This document shows, piece by piece, positions 37,459 to 44,462 of a stretch of 64,000 nucleotides of DNA (its first letter is position 1; each line of letters opens with the position of its first letter). The stretch is from an uncultured Fluviicola sp. (GTDB lineage: Bacteria; Bacteroidota; Bacteroidia; Flavobacteriales_D; Crocinitomicaceae). Where the stretch lies: assembly GCF_902168135.1 (NCBI RefSeq), contig NZ_CABHOL010000021.1, positions 1 through 64,000 of the forward strand, read 5' to 3'. Under the pieces are notes generated by a model. That model was not told the DNA's origin and did no database searches. It was given only the letters and a program-made list of their open reading frames with translations. The translations under genes were made by a program, and so were the position numbers.

Positions 37459-38749
37459 GCGAATACGAAAGTACATAAAGCTTTTGGCGTTGAAAAGTAT
37501 TATTTTGCTTTTCCTGGCTTCATGTGTCACAAATAAAAAATTGCTCAAGCATCCTCCTGTTGACCAGAATCCCGATAAACCGAAAGAATATCCGGTAATC
37601 CAGCCCATTGATGACGAAATCAAATACGATGCTTATGGCATGGAAAAACTGCCGAACCTGCAGCTTGGCAATGCACGAATGGACCTTTACCTGGATTCAT
37701 TGCGGGGAAAAAGAGTAGCTGTTGTAGCCAATCAGTCTTCCATTCTTGGTGAAGATCATTTGGTGGATACTTTATTGTCTTTGGGAATTCAGATCCAAAA
37801 GGTTTTCGCACCGGAACACGGTTTCAGAGGAACTGCAGATGCCGGTGAAAAAGTATGGAGCCACAATGATCCGGTGACCGGCCTTCCGATTGTTTCACTT
37901 TATGGGAGTAATAAGAAACCACGTGCCGACCAATTATACGACGTAGACATCGTATTGTTCGACATTCAGGATGTTGGTGTTCGATTTTATACTTATATCT
38001 CCACCCTTCACTACGTGATGGAAGCATGTGCTGAAAACAACAAACCATTGATCGTGCTTGACCGACCGAATCCGAATGCTCATTATGTAGACGGACCGAT
38101 TTTGGAAAAAGACCAAACTTCATTCATCGGGATGCACCCGGTTCCAATTGTTTACGGAATGACAATCGGCGAATATGCTTTGATGGTTAACGGAGAATTT
38201 TGGCTGCACAACAATGTGACCTGTCAGATGTATATTGTTCCCTGCCGCAATTATACGCACAAAACGAAATTTGAGATTGCAATCCCGCCATCACCAAACT
38301 TACGCACAGATCAGGCAATTAACCTGTATCCGAGTTTGTGTTTTTTCGAAGCAACAACAGTTAGTGTCGGAAGAGGTACCGAACGACCATTTGAAATGTA
38401 TGGCCATCCGAGTTTCCGCAATACCGGTTTTACTTTTGTACCGATGCCTACAACCGGGGCTAAAGATCCGCTGTGGCAGAACCGCACCTGTAATGGTTAC
38501 AACCTGGGAGCAAGTCAGAATAAACGCATGTATGAGATCAACCTGAACTGGCTGATCAATGCACGGGATCAACTGAGCGATAGTATTGATTTCATCAATC
38601 AACGCAACTTTTTCGACCGTCTTGCAGGAACAACGCAACTTCGTTCACAACTAAAAGCCGGGTTAAGTGCCAAAGAGATCAAGGAAACCTGGAAAACAGG
38701 AATCCAGTCGTTTTTGAAGACACGTCAGAAGTATTTGATATACCGGTAA
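37457..38749 (+). CDS. DUF1343 exo-beta-N-acetylmuramidase (NamZ-like) lipoprotein
   Basis: 430 residues. ATG at 37457 gives signal peptide MRIRKYIKLLALKSIILLFLASC with lipobox LASC; a TTG twelve codons later would also give a lipoprotein. The DUF1343 motifs are plain: VVANQSSILGEDHLVDTL, VFAPEHGFRGTADAGE, IVLFDIQDVGVRFYTYISTL, LDRPNPNAHYVDGP, PPSPNLRTDQA and SVGRGTERPFEMYGHP. Characterised NamZ removes MurNAc from the non-reducing end of peptidoglycan fragments, for cell-wall recycling. Its start codon overlaps, in the palindrome CATG, the start codon of the divergent permease gene. Confidence 0.9.
   Translation: MRIRKYIKLLALKSIILLFLASCVTNKKLLKHPPVDQNPDKPKEYPVIQPIDDEIKYDAYGMEKLPNLQLGNARMDLYLDSLRGKRVAVVANQSSILGEDHLVDTLLSLGIQIQKVFAPEHGFRGTADAGEKVWSHNDPVTGLPIVSLYGSNKKPRADQLYDVDIVLFDIQDVGVRFYTYISTLHYVMEACAENNKPLIVLDRPNPNAHYVDGPILEKDQTSFIGMHPVPIVYGMTIGEYALMVNGEFWLHNNVTCQMYIVPCRNYTHKTKFEIAIPPSPNLRTDQAINLYPSLCFFEATTVSVGRGTERPFEMYGHPSFRNTGFTFVPMPTTGAKDPLWQNRTCNGYNLGASQNKRMYEINLNWLINARDQLSDSIDFINQRNFFDRLAGTTQLRSQLKAGLSAKEIKETWKTGIQSFLKTRQKYLIYR
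37466..37473 (-). promoter_or_regulatory. -7 box (TACTTTCG) for the LolE-like permease inside the NamZ-like gene
   Basis: Minus-strand TACTTTCG differs from TAnnTTTG at one base and lies 7 nt before the permease ATG, within the fourth to sixth codons of the divergent gene. Confidence 0.4.
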
Positions 38750-38765
38750 ACTTTAACTGCTTTAG

Positions 38766-38799
38766 AAAACAGGTTTACCTGTTAACGTTTACCTGTTTT
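38766..38799. terminator. Bidirectional terminator hairpin between convergent genes
   Basis: AAAACAGGT (38766-38774) pairs with ACCTGTTTT (38791-38799), with ACAGGTTTACCTGT nested on the left. The right arm overlaps the last codons of the DUF6132 gene. Confidence 0.65.
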
Positions 38800-38976
38800 A
38801 AAAAGGGAAAAGAAAAGTGCTCCTAACAGAGAGCCGTAAATACTACTGTTTAGAGGCTTGGATGTAATCGGGCAACTTCCCGAACTACATCCAACATATT
38901 TCCAGTAAAGAAATCCGGCGAAAGCACCTGCTATTCCTCCTGCCAGCCATAGCCAGTTTTTTGCAAAAAATTTCAT
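38782..38976 (-). CDS. DUF6132-like small membrane protein with GCSSGSCPI motif
   Basis: 64 residues: helix 1 NWLWLAGGIAGAFAGFLYW, loop KYVGCSSGSCPITSKPLNSS with two cysteines, and glycine-rich helix 2 IYGSLLGALFFSLF. The Cys-x3-Cys loop between two short helices is a family seen beside sulfur-related rhodanese and transporter genes in Bacteroidota; the biochemical role is unknown. The ATG overlaps the TGA of the DUF983 gene (ATGA), so it is translated in the same operon. Confidence 0.8.
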   Translation of the reverse strand: MKFFAKNWLWLAGGIAGAFAGFLYWKYVGCSSGSCPITSKPLNSSIYGSLLGALFFSLFKTGKR

Positions 38977-39392
38977 TTACAAGTCTCCTTTAAATCATCG
39001 GAATAAGCAGCATCCTTCCGGTCATACTCTTTGTGATACCGAAAAAATATATTCAGCCAAATGATTCGCGACCAACGCAGTGTTAGAGGAGAACTCAAAA
39101 CCAAAAAGCTTATAAATGCAGTCAAAAAGACCGTTGTACTCCATTGAAAAACGTAACTCTGTAAGGCAAACCAAATGATGAACCATCCCACTGTCAATGC
39201 ATAGGAAACATACATCGCCCCGTAGAAAAATCCGGGTTCTCTATCGTACTTCAAATGACAATGATTGCAGGTTTCATGCATTTTAAACATTTTTCCCAGC
39301 TTATACGGGTTCTTTTCTTCAAAGATATCTCCTTTGTGGCATCGTGTACATTTATTTGTGAACATCGAATAAAGAGCTTCTATAATGACCAT
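38973..39392 (-). CDS. DUF983 family membrane protein with zinc-ribbon cysteines
   Basis: 139 residues. N-terminal zinc-ribbon-like pairs CTRCHKGDIF and CNHCHLKYDREPGFF, followed by two or three helices (GAMYVSYALTVGWFIIWFAL, VFLTAFISFLVLSSPLTL) and SRIIWLNIFFRYHKEY. DUF983 proteins are often encoded with cytochrome oxidase or sulfur genes; no activity is established. 76 bp separate it from the persulfide dioxygenase gene, so it may share that transcript. Confidence 0.85.
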   Translation of the reverse strand: MVIIEALYSMFTNKCTRCHKGDIFEEKNPYKLGKMFKMHETCNHCHLKYDREPGFFYGAMYVSYALTVGWFIIWFALQSYVFQWSTTVFLTAFISFLVLSSPLTLRWSRIIWLNIFFRYHKEYDRKDAAYSDDLKETCK

Positions 39393-39468
39393 GACCTATT
39401 GTCTTTAATTGTTTATTGCAATTGCTGCCGCTACCTTTTCCTCAGGTGTCCAAAGCGGTCAATCCATT

Positions 39469-40875
39469 TTATAATTTACTCTGACAAACAAAATCCGTTT
39501 TAGGAATTCCGGTTTTAGCAATCGCATTGAATCCACCTTCGATTTCGGTAAAATTGCGATAACCTCTTGCCTGCAGAATACTGGCTGCGATCATGCTTCT
39601 GTAACCTCCGGCACAATGCAGGTAAAAATGTTCCTGCGGGTTAATGTCTTTCATCCAATTGTTGATATAAGCCAACGGACGGCTATACGCATCTTCTATA
39701 TGTTCGCTTGCGTATTCACCTTCTTTGCGGATATCGATGACTTTATCTGTACCCATTTTTACTTCGACAGCAAATTGTTCGGCTGAGATACGATTTACAT
39801 GGTCGGTCTCTTTACCGGACTTTTTCCAGGCATCAAATCCACCTTCCAAATGCCCCAGAACCTGATCAAATCCCACGCGGCTCAAACGCGTAACAGCTTC
39901 TTCTTCCCTTCCGGGTTCAGTTACCAACAAAATAGGCTGCTTAACATCTACAACCAATGCTCCGACCCATGGCGCAAAATCCCCATCCAAACCGATGTTA
40001 ATGGATTGCGGGATAAATTCCAGGGCAAAATCGGTATTACTTCTGGTATCTAATATCAGGGCGTGAGCACTTTCCGCCAGTGCTTCAAATGCTTCCGGTG
40101 ACAATGCCCGCATTCCATGAGTAAGCACTTCTTCAAACCGCTCGTATCCTTGTTTATTCATGGCAACATTCATCCCGAAATAAGCCGGAGGCGGAAGCAG
40201 ACCATCTGTAACCGCTTTCACGAAAGACTCTTTATTCGGCTGATTCAGCGCATAATTTATTTTCTTCTGGTTTCCAAGGCTGTCTACCGTTTCTTCCATC
40301 ATATGCTTTCCGCAAGCTGAGCCTGCACCATGAGCCGGATAAACGGTAATGTCATCTGCAAGCGGAAGAATTTTAGTATACAGGCTTTCATAAAGCAAGC
40401 CGGCTAATTCATCCTGTGTCATATGAGCCGCTTTTTGTGCCAGGTCAGGTCTTCCTACATCCCCCAAAAACAGGGTATCTCCGCTAAAAAGTGCTGTTTC
40501 CTTTCCATTTTCATCTATCAATAGAAAACAAGAGCTTTCCAGCGTATGTCCCGGCGTGTGCAGTACTTTGATCGATACGTTCCCCAATGAAAAGACCTGG
40601 TTGTCTTCCGCAACGATTGCTTCGAAAGCCGGTTGTGCCGTAGGTCCGTATACAATCGGTGCCTGCGTCTTTTGGCTCAGATCGAGATGCCCGCTTACAA
40701 AATCCGCATGGAAATGTGTTTCAAAAATATATTTCAACTTCACCCCGTCTTGTTCCATCCGGTCTATGTAGGGTTGAGTTTCACGGAGCGGATCAATGAT
40801 TGCCGCCTCTCCGTTTGATGTGATATAATAAGCTCCCTGAGCCAGGCATCCGGTATAAATTTGTTCTACTTTCAT
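39469..40875 (-). CDS. Persulfide dioxygenase-rhodanese fusion (CstB-like, three domains)
   Basis: 468 residues. N-terminal metallo-beta-lactamase domain of the ETHE1 type with a mononuclear iron site: THFHADFVSGH, HTPGHTLESS, SGDTLFLGDVGRPD and VYPAHGAGSACG. A first rhodanese fold (about 265-355) lacks the catalytic Cys (LLVTEPGREEEA at the active loop). The C-terminal rhodanese keeps it in LHCAGGYRSM. This matches staphylococcal CstB, which oxidises low-molecular-weight persulfides to thiosulfate. TauE/SafE and Crp/Fnr genes precede it, as expected for reactive-sulfur detoxification. Its promoter carries the repeated element also found before the TauE gene. Confidence 0.92.
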   Translation of the reverse strand: MKVEQIYTGCLAQGAYYITSNGEAAIIDPLRETQPYIDRMEQDGVKLKYIFETHFHADFVSGHLDLSQKTQAPIVYGPTAQPAFEAIVAEDNQVFSLGNVSIKVLHTPGHTLESSCFLLIDENGKETALFSGDTLFLGDVGRPDLAQKAAHMTQDELAGLLYESLYTKILPLADDITVYPAHGAGSACGKHMMEETVDSLGNQKKINYALNQPNKESFVKAVTDGLLPPPAYFGMNVAMNKQGYERFEEVLTHGMRALSPEAFEALAESAHALILDTRSNTDFALEFIPQSINIGLDGDFAPWVGALVVDVKQPILLVTEPGREEEAVTRLSRVGFDQVLGHLEGGFDAWKKSGKETDHVNRISAEQFAVEVKMGTDKVIDIRKEGEYASEHIEDAYSRPLAYINNWMKDINPQEHFYLHCAGGYRSMIAASILQARGYRNFTEIEGGFNAIAKTGIPKTDFVCQSKL

Positions 40876-40905
40876 GTGTCTGTTTTTTTACTGTGTCTGA
40901 TGATA

Positions 40906-40913
40906 CAAAATTG
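40906..40913 (-). promoter_or_regulatory. -7-like box (CAATTTTG) for the CstB-like gene
   Basis: Minus-strand CAATTTTG, one base off TAnnTTTG, 30 nt before the ATG and exactly 19 nt after the repeated element. Confidence 0.45.
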
Positions 40914-40932
40914 CATCACTCTTTTCGTTCCT

Positions 40933-40954
40933 ACAGCTACTTTGGTTACACAAG
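40933..40954 (-). promoter_or_regulatory. Candidate operator copy 1, upstream of the CstB-like gene
   Basis: Minus-strand core TTGTGTAACCAAAGTAGCTG. It is identical over 21 of 22 bases to the copy upstream of the TauE gene and placed the same 19 nt ahead of a CAnTTTTG box. It overlaps the expected -33 region, as an activator site would. The most obvious candidate binding protein is the Crp/Fnr regulator encoded in the same cluster. Confidence 0.6.
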
Positions 40955-40974
40955 GAACTGGTTTTAGCTTGGTC

Positions 40975-41763
40975 TTAACTAATTTCCCGAAAGAGGATGT
41001 AAACGCCCATTATCAATACAAACCATCCGAAAACCGGTTTAAGCTTTGAGCCGTTGATTCGCCTGGAGAGTACCATTCCTATGAACAATCCCGCAACAGA
41101 CAAACCAGTTATTGACAACAGGAAATTCCAATGAATATCGGAAGCTTTCAGTGAAAACAAAAAACCCGTCAGCGAATTGATGCTGATAATTGCCAGGGAC
41201 GTTCCGATGGCCGTTTTCATGGGAAGTTTCAGGAAATTTACCAGTGCAGGTATGATTAAAAAGCCACCTCCGGCCCCAACTAATCCGGTAACTAATCCAA
41301 CAAACATTCCCTGCAGAACCAGAAGTATGTTTTTAGGCTTCCCTGTTTTTTCTTCCGATCCTTCAGCAGCTCCTTTGCGTATCATGCTATATGCCGCAGC
41401 TATCATCAAAGCTCCGAACAATATCATGAAAAAAACATTTTTAGTGAGCACAAATGAACCGATCTGAAAGAGTGTTTCGGGGATTACCGGTATGAGGAAA
41501 ATCCTTGTTAAAAAAACGGCTGCTATGGAGGGAAGACCAAATGCAGCAACAGTATTAAGGTTGACCTGTCCGCGTTTGAAATAAAAAAAAGCACCGATGA
41601 GGCTGGTAATTCCAACCACGAAAAGCGAGTAAGTGGTTGATAGAATCGTATCTATCTGAAAGAGGTAAACGAGTACAGGAACTGTAAGAATGCTTCCTCC
41701 GCCTCCGATTAACCCTAAAAATATCCCGATAAATACGGATGCCAAATATCCTGCGATGTCCAT
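40975..41763 (-). CDS. TauE/SafE family sulfite/anion exporter
   Basis: 262 residues from the ATG at 41763 (MDIAGYLASVFIG); the ATG 13 codons earlier overlaps promoter sequence and is rejected. About eight helices with the TauE signatures IFLGLIGGGGSILTVPVLVYLF near the N-terminus and LVTGLVGAGGGFLIIPALV in the second half, an inverted repeat typical of the family. Members export sulfite, sulfoacetate or related anions, and a TauE gene accompanies cstB in staphylococci. Here it probably exports the sulfur oxyanion made downstream, or sulfite. Confidence 0.9.
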   Translation of the reverse strand: MDIAGYLASVFIGIFLGLIGGGGSILTVPVLVYLFQIDTILSTTYSLFVVGITSLIGAFFYFKRGQVNLNTVAAFGLPSIAAVFLTRIFLIPVIPETLFQIGSFVLTKNVFFMILFGALMIAAAYSMIRKGAAEGSEEKTGKPKNILLVLQGMFVGLVTGLVGAGGGFLIIPALVNFLKLPMKTAIGTSLAIISINSLTGFLFSLKASDIHWNFLLSITGLSVAGLFIGMVLSRRINGSKLKPVFGWFVLIMGVYILFREIS

Positions 41764-41783
41764 TGATGCTGCTATTGATTCTG

Positions 41784-41791
41784 CAAAAATG
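41784..41791 (-). promoter_or_regulatory. -7-like box (CATTTTTG) for the TauE gene
   Basis: Minus-strand CATTTTTG, 20 nt before the ATG at 41763 and 19 nt after operator copy 2, the same geometry as at the CstB-like gene. Confidence 0.45.
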
Positions 41792-41810
41792 CACTTAATC
41801 AATTCAGGAT

Positions 41811-41832
41811 ACAGTTACTTTGGTTACACAAG
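41811..41832 (-). promoter_or_regulatory. Candidate operator copy 2, upstream of the TauE gene
   Basis: Minus-strand core TTGTGTAACCAAAGTAACTG; one base differs from copy 1. It overlaps the last codons of the upstream crp/fnr gene, so its conservation with copy 1 is not explained by homologous coding sequence. Confidence 0.6.
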
Positions 41833-42447
41833 TGTGATTTTGTGTCTCCCCAGGTGAACAGCTCCGTTTTCTTCCAACTGCTTCAGCAGCCTTGAGACTA
41901 CCACACGTGCGGTTCCCAATTCATTTGCCAACTGTTCATGTGTAATGGAAATCACCGGATTATCGGTCAGTTCTGCCTTTTTACGCAACAAGGTCATCAG
42001 GCGTTCATCTACCTTTTTAAAAGCAATTGCATTAATGATCTCCAACAGCTCTTCGAATCGTTTGTGGTACAAGCGAAAAATGTAATCAAGCCATTCCGGG
42101 TATTCTTTGATAAACAGGGAAACTTTGTCGACAGGCAGAAACAGGATCTCGGCATCTTCTTCCACTTCAGCTTTCACTTTACTGGTTTCCCGGTGCATTC
42201 CTCCCAGGAAAGACATGATACAGCTTTCGCCCGCTTTGATATAATACAGCAGGATTTCCCTTCCGTCTTCTTCCGTCCGGATGACCTTGATCATTCCTTT
42301 CATGACGATTGGTATGGAACGGATATAGGAGTTTTCATTCAGGATGATCTCCCCGGCTTTGTAGCTTTTGGTGATACCATGTTCGTTCAGTTTCTTCACC
42401 AATTCAGGCGAAGAATGAAATTCAGAGATTTGCTGCAGGTTTTCCAT
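41824..42447 (-). CDS. Crp/Fnr-family transcriptional regulator
   Basis: 207 residues. Cyclic-nucleotide-binding-like beta roll (KAGEIILNENSYIRSIPIVMKGMIKV ... YYIKAGESCIMSF), long dimer helix and a C-terminal winged helix (ITHEQLANELGTARVVVSRLLKQLEENG). The arginine/glutamate pair for cAMP binding is not evident. The single cysteine, C76 in AGESCIM, is a possible redox or persulfide sensor by inference. No Fe-S cysteine cluster. Immediately upstream of the TauE gene in the same orientation. It probably regulates the sulfur genes, whose promoters share an element. A TAACTTTG box lies 4 nt before its ATG. Confidence 0.9.
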   Translation of the reverse strand: MENLQQISEFHSSPELVKKLNEHGITKSYKAGEIILNENSYIRSIPIVMKGMIKVIRTEEDGREILLYYIKAGESCIMSFLGGMHRETSKVKAEVEEDAEILFLPVDKVSLFIKEYPEWLDYIFRLYHKRFEELLEIINAIAFKKVDERLMTLLRKKAELTDNPVISITHEQLANELGTARVVVSRLLKQLEENGAVHLGRHKITLV

Positions 42448-42451
42448 AGTA

Positions 42452-42459
42452 CAAAGTTA
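42452..42459 (-). promoter_or_regulatory. -7 box (TAACTTTG) four bases before the crp/fnr ATG
   Basis: Exact TAnnTTTG match on the minus strand. The distance predicts transcription starting at or next to the start codon. Confidence 0.6.
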
Positions 42460-42558
42460 CAATTTCCGGAAGTCAGATACTACTAAACCAATTCAGCAAG
42501 TTTCGGATTTTATACCTTTAAGAACCGATTGATATTTGCAGTATAAAATGGAAGGACG

Positions 42559-43401
42559 ATGAACACACAGGAAACCATCAATTACAACCGTATCGCTGAG
42601 GCTATTGAATATATCAGGGATCATTTTAAAGACCAGCCCAACCTGGATGAAGTTGCTGAAAAAGTGCATTTGAGCCCGTTTCATTTTCAGCGGCTTTTCA
42701 GTGAATGGGCCGGCACAAGCCCGAAGAAATTTCTGCAATATATCAGTTTGGAACACGCTAAAAAATTACTCAAAGAAAATCAGGCAACTATTTCAGAAAC
42801 GGCCTTTGAAACAGGACTTTCGGGAACCAGCCGTTTGCATGATCTGTTTGTAACTATTGAAGGGATGACGCCTGCCGAATACAAAAACGGAGGAAAGAAC
42901 CTTGCGGTCAATTATAGCTTTGCCGAAAGTCCGTTTGGGAATATGATTGTAGCATCTACCCAAAAAGGAGTTTGTTTTATGGCTTTCGCAGAGGATGACG
43001 AAGCCGGTTTTCGGGCACTGCACGAGAAATTTCCAAATGCCCGTTTTTCAAGAAAACTGGATTTGCTGCAGCAAAATGCCTTATTTATTTTTCAGAACGA
43101 CTGGAATAAATTATCCGAAATAAAACTCCATTTAAAAGGAACTGATTTTCAACTGAAAGTTTGGGAAGCACTATTGAAAATTCCGATGGGACAGCTTTCC
43201 ACTTACGGTTCTATCGCACATCAAATTGCAAAACCCAATGCATCACGTGCTGTTGGAACTGCAATCGGAAGCAATCCTGTTGCCTTCCTGATTCCATGCC
43301 ACCGCGTAATCCGGTCTTCCGGAATGCCGGGAGGTTATATGTGGGGAAATACCCGTAAAACCGCTATTATCGGTTGGGAAGGTGCGCAGACAAATCACTG
43401 A
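42559..43401 (+). CDS. AraC-type regulator fused to O6-alkylguanine-DNA alkyltransferase (Ada without its N-terminal zinc domain)
   Basis: 280 residues. AraC HTH pair at residues about 12-108 (NLDEVAEKVHLSPFHFQRLFSEWAG; TISETAFETGLSGTSRLHDLFV). Alkyltransferase domain 120-275 with the acceptor site IPCHRVIRSSG (C247), and the arginine-finger region ASRAVGTAIGSNP. In E. coli Ada an N-terminal Cys4 zinc domain takes methyl from phosphotriesters and turns on transcription. That domain is absent here but is encoded separately two genes downstream. Lead gene of a four-gene alkylation-repair operon. A GATATTTG sequence about 20 nt upstream may be its -7 box. Confidence 0.93.
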   Translation: MNTQETINYNRIAEAIEYIRDHFKDQPNLDEVAEKVHLSPFHFQRLFSEWAGTSPKKFLQYISLEHAKKLLKENQATISETAFETGLSGTSRLHDLFVTIEGMTPAEYKNGGKNLAVNYSFAESPFGNMIVASTQKGVCFMAFAEDDEAGFRALHEKFPNARFSRKLDLLQQNALFIFQNDWNKLSEIKLHLKGTDFQLKVWEALLKIPMGQLSTYGSIAHQIAKPNASRAVGTAIGSNPVAFLIPCHRVIRSSGMPGGYMWGNTRKTAIIGWEGAQTNH

Positions 43402-43416
43402 TACAAACACACATTC

Positions 43417-44130
43417 ATGCAAAATATCCAATCTAAAATTGCTTCTCAAAATTGGGAAAGCATTACCGAGTCTATGCACGAAAACGGATTCTCGGTCATT
43501 TCAAACCTTTTAACCGACGCACAATGCGAACAATTAAAGTCTGAATATCCTACTGAAAGTTTGTACCGCAAAACCGTTGTTATGGAACGTCATCGTTTTG
43601 GACTGGGTGAATATAAATACTTCCGATATCCGCTTCCGGATCTCATTCAGGACATTCGAACAGCGATTTATCCGAAACTGGCACCGATTGCCAATACCTG
43701 GATGAAAGCACTCCATATTCCTTTGGTTTTTCCGGAAACTCACGCAGAATTATTGGAAAAATGCAGTAACAATAATCAGCTCAAAGCAACCGTTTTGATT
43801 TTAAAATATGGAGAGGGCGGATTCAACACCCTGCACCAGGATTTGTACGGAGACATATATTTCCCCATTCAACTGGTACTTTTCCTAAACGAGCCGGACG
43901 AAGATTTTACGGGAGGTGAATTTGTTTTGACTCAGCAAACCCCGCGTGCCCAATCGAAAGCAATTGTGTTGAAACCAAGGAAAGGCGATGCTCTGATTTT
44001 TACAACGAACTTCCGACCTGTAAAAGGCTCGAAAGGATATTACCGGGTCAACATGAAACACGGTGTCAGTGAAGTGCTCTCCGGTGAAAGGTATACACTG
44101 GGAATCATTTTTCATGACGCTTTGAGTTAG
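43417..44130 (+). CDS. Fe(II)/2-oxoglutarate-dependent oxygenase
   Basis: 237 residues. Double-stranded beta-helix with the iron triad HQD (H140, D142) in NTLHQDLYGD and H215 in VNMKHGVSEV, and R226 in GERYTLGIIFH as the likely 2-oxoglutarate ligand. FTGGEFVLTQQ and KGDALIF are as in prolyl-hydroxylase-like members (2OG-FeII_Oxy). 15 bp after the AGT gene. Its substrate is unknown; the operon suggests removal of an alkyl group from DNA, RNA or protein, or modification of a repair protein. Confidence 0.85.
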   Translation: MQNIQSKIASQNWESITESMHENGFSVISNLLTDAQCEQLKSEYPTESLYRKTVVMERHRFGLGEYKYFRYPLPDLIQDIRTAIYPKLAPIANTWMKALHIPLVFPETHAELLEKCSNNNQLKATVLILKYGEGGFNTLHQDLYGDIYFPIQLVLFLNEPDEDFTGGEFVLTQQTPRAQSKAIVLKPRKGDALIFTTNFRPVKGSKGYYRVNMKHGVSEVLSGERYTLGIIFHDALS

Positions 44131-44216
44131 TGCTTTATGGATTGATCTGAGCAGATGGTGCGTGAAGCCCATTCTGTTTTTATTGCCCGCAGATGAATCT
44201 AAATTTAAAAGCAACT

Positions 44217-44462
44217 ATGATCCAGCATCAAAAAATATCGGACACTGAACTGCGAACCAAACTAAAAAACGGCGAAATTTGTTTGGGCGGTAATCGAAAA
44301 CTAAAGATCTACGGAACGTTAAACTGCTCATCCGGAAAGAGCATGAAACGAGAAAACCGGGTCTTCTTTTTTTCAGAAGATGAAGCTTTACAAAACGGTT
44401 TCCGGCCTTGCGGACACTGTATGAAAACCCAATACCTCAATTGGAAAAATGGATTTATTTAA
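44217..44462 (+). CDS. Stand-alone Ada-type metal-binding domain protein
   Basis: 81 residues from ATG 44217 (MIQHQKISDTEL); ATG 44193 adds eight residues and cannot be excluded. It corresponds to the N-terminal Ada domain: IYGTLNCSSGKSMKRENRVFF holds C37, equivalent to the methyl-accepting C38 of Ada, and GFRPCGHCM holds C65 and C68, equivalent to C69/C72. The second Ada cysteine (C42 in E. coli) is replaced within SSGKS; C22 (GEICLGG) might take its place. It may be a phosphotriester repair protein or sensor acting in trans on the AraC-AGT protein. Overlaps the AlkB-like gene by 14 nt. Confidence 0.83.
   Translation: MIQHQKISDTELRTKLKNGEICLGGNRKLKIYGTLNCSSGKSMKRENRVFFFSEDEALQNGFRPCGHCMKTQYLNWKNGFI

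Noticed and set aside
37459-37623. 55-residue N-terminal extension of the LolE-like permease
   Set aside because: It is antisense to the signal peptide of the divergent NamZ-like gene, and the family N-terminus begins at MSNNWNYIYFIAKK.
42452-42465. Third copy of the sulfur-gene operator at the crp/fnr promoter
   Set aside because: GTACAAAGTTAC resembles part of GTAACCAAAGTAAC, but most of the likeness comes from the TAACTTTG -7 box itself and the spacing differs.
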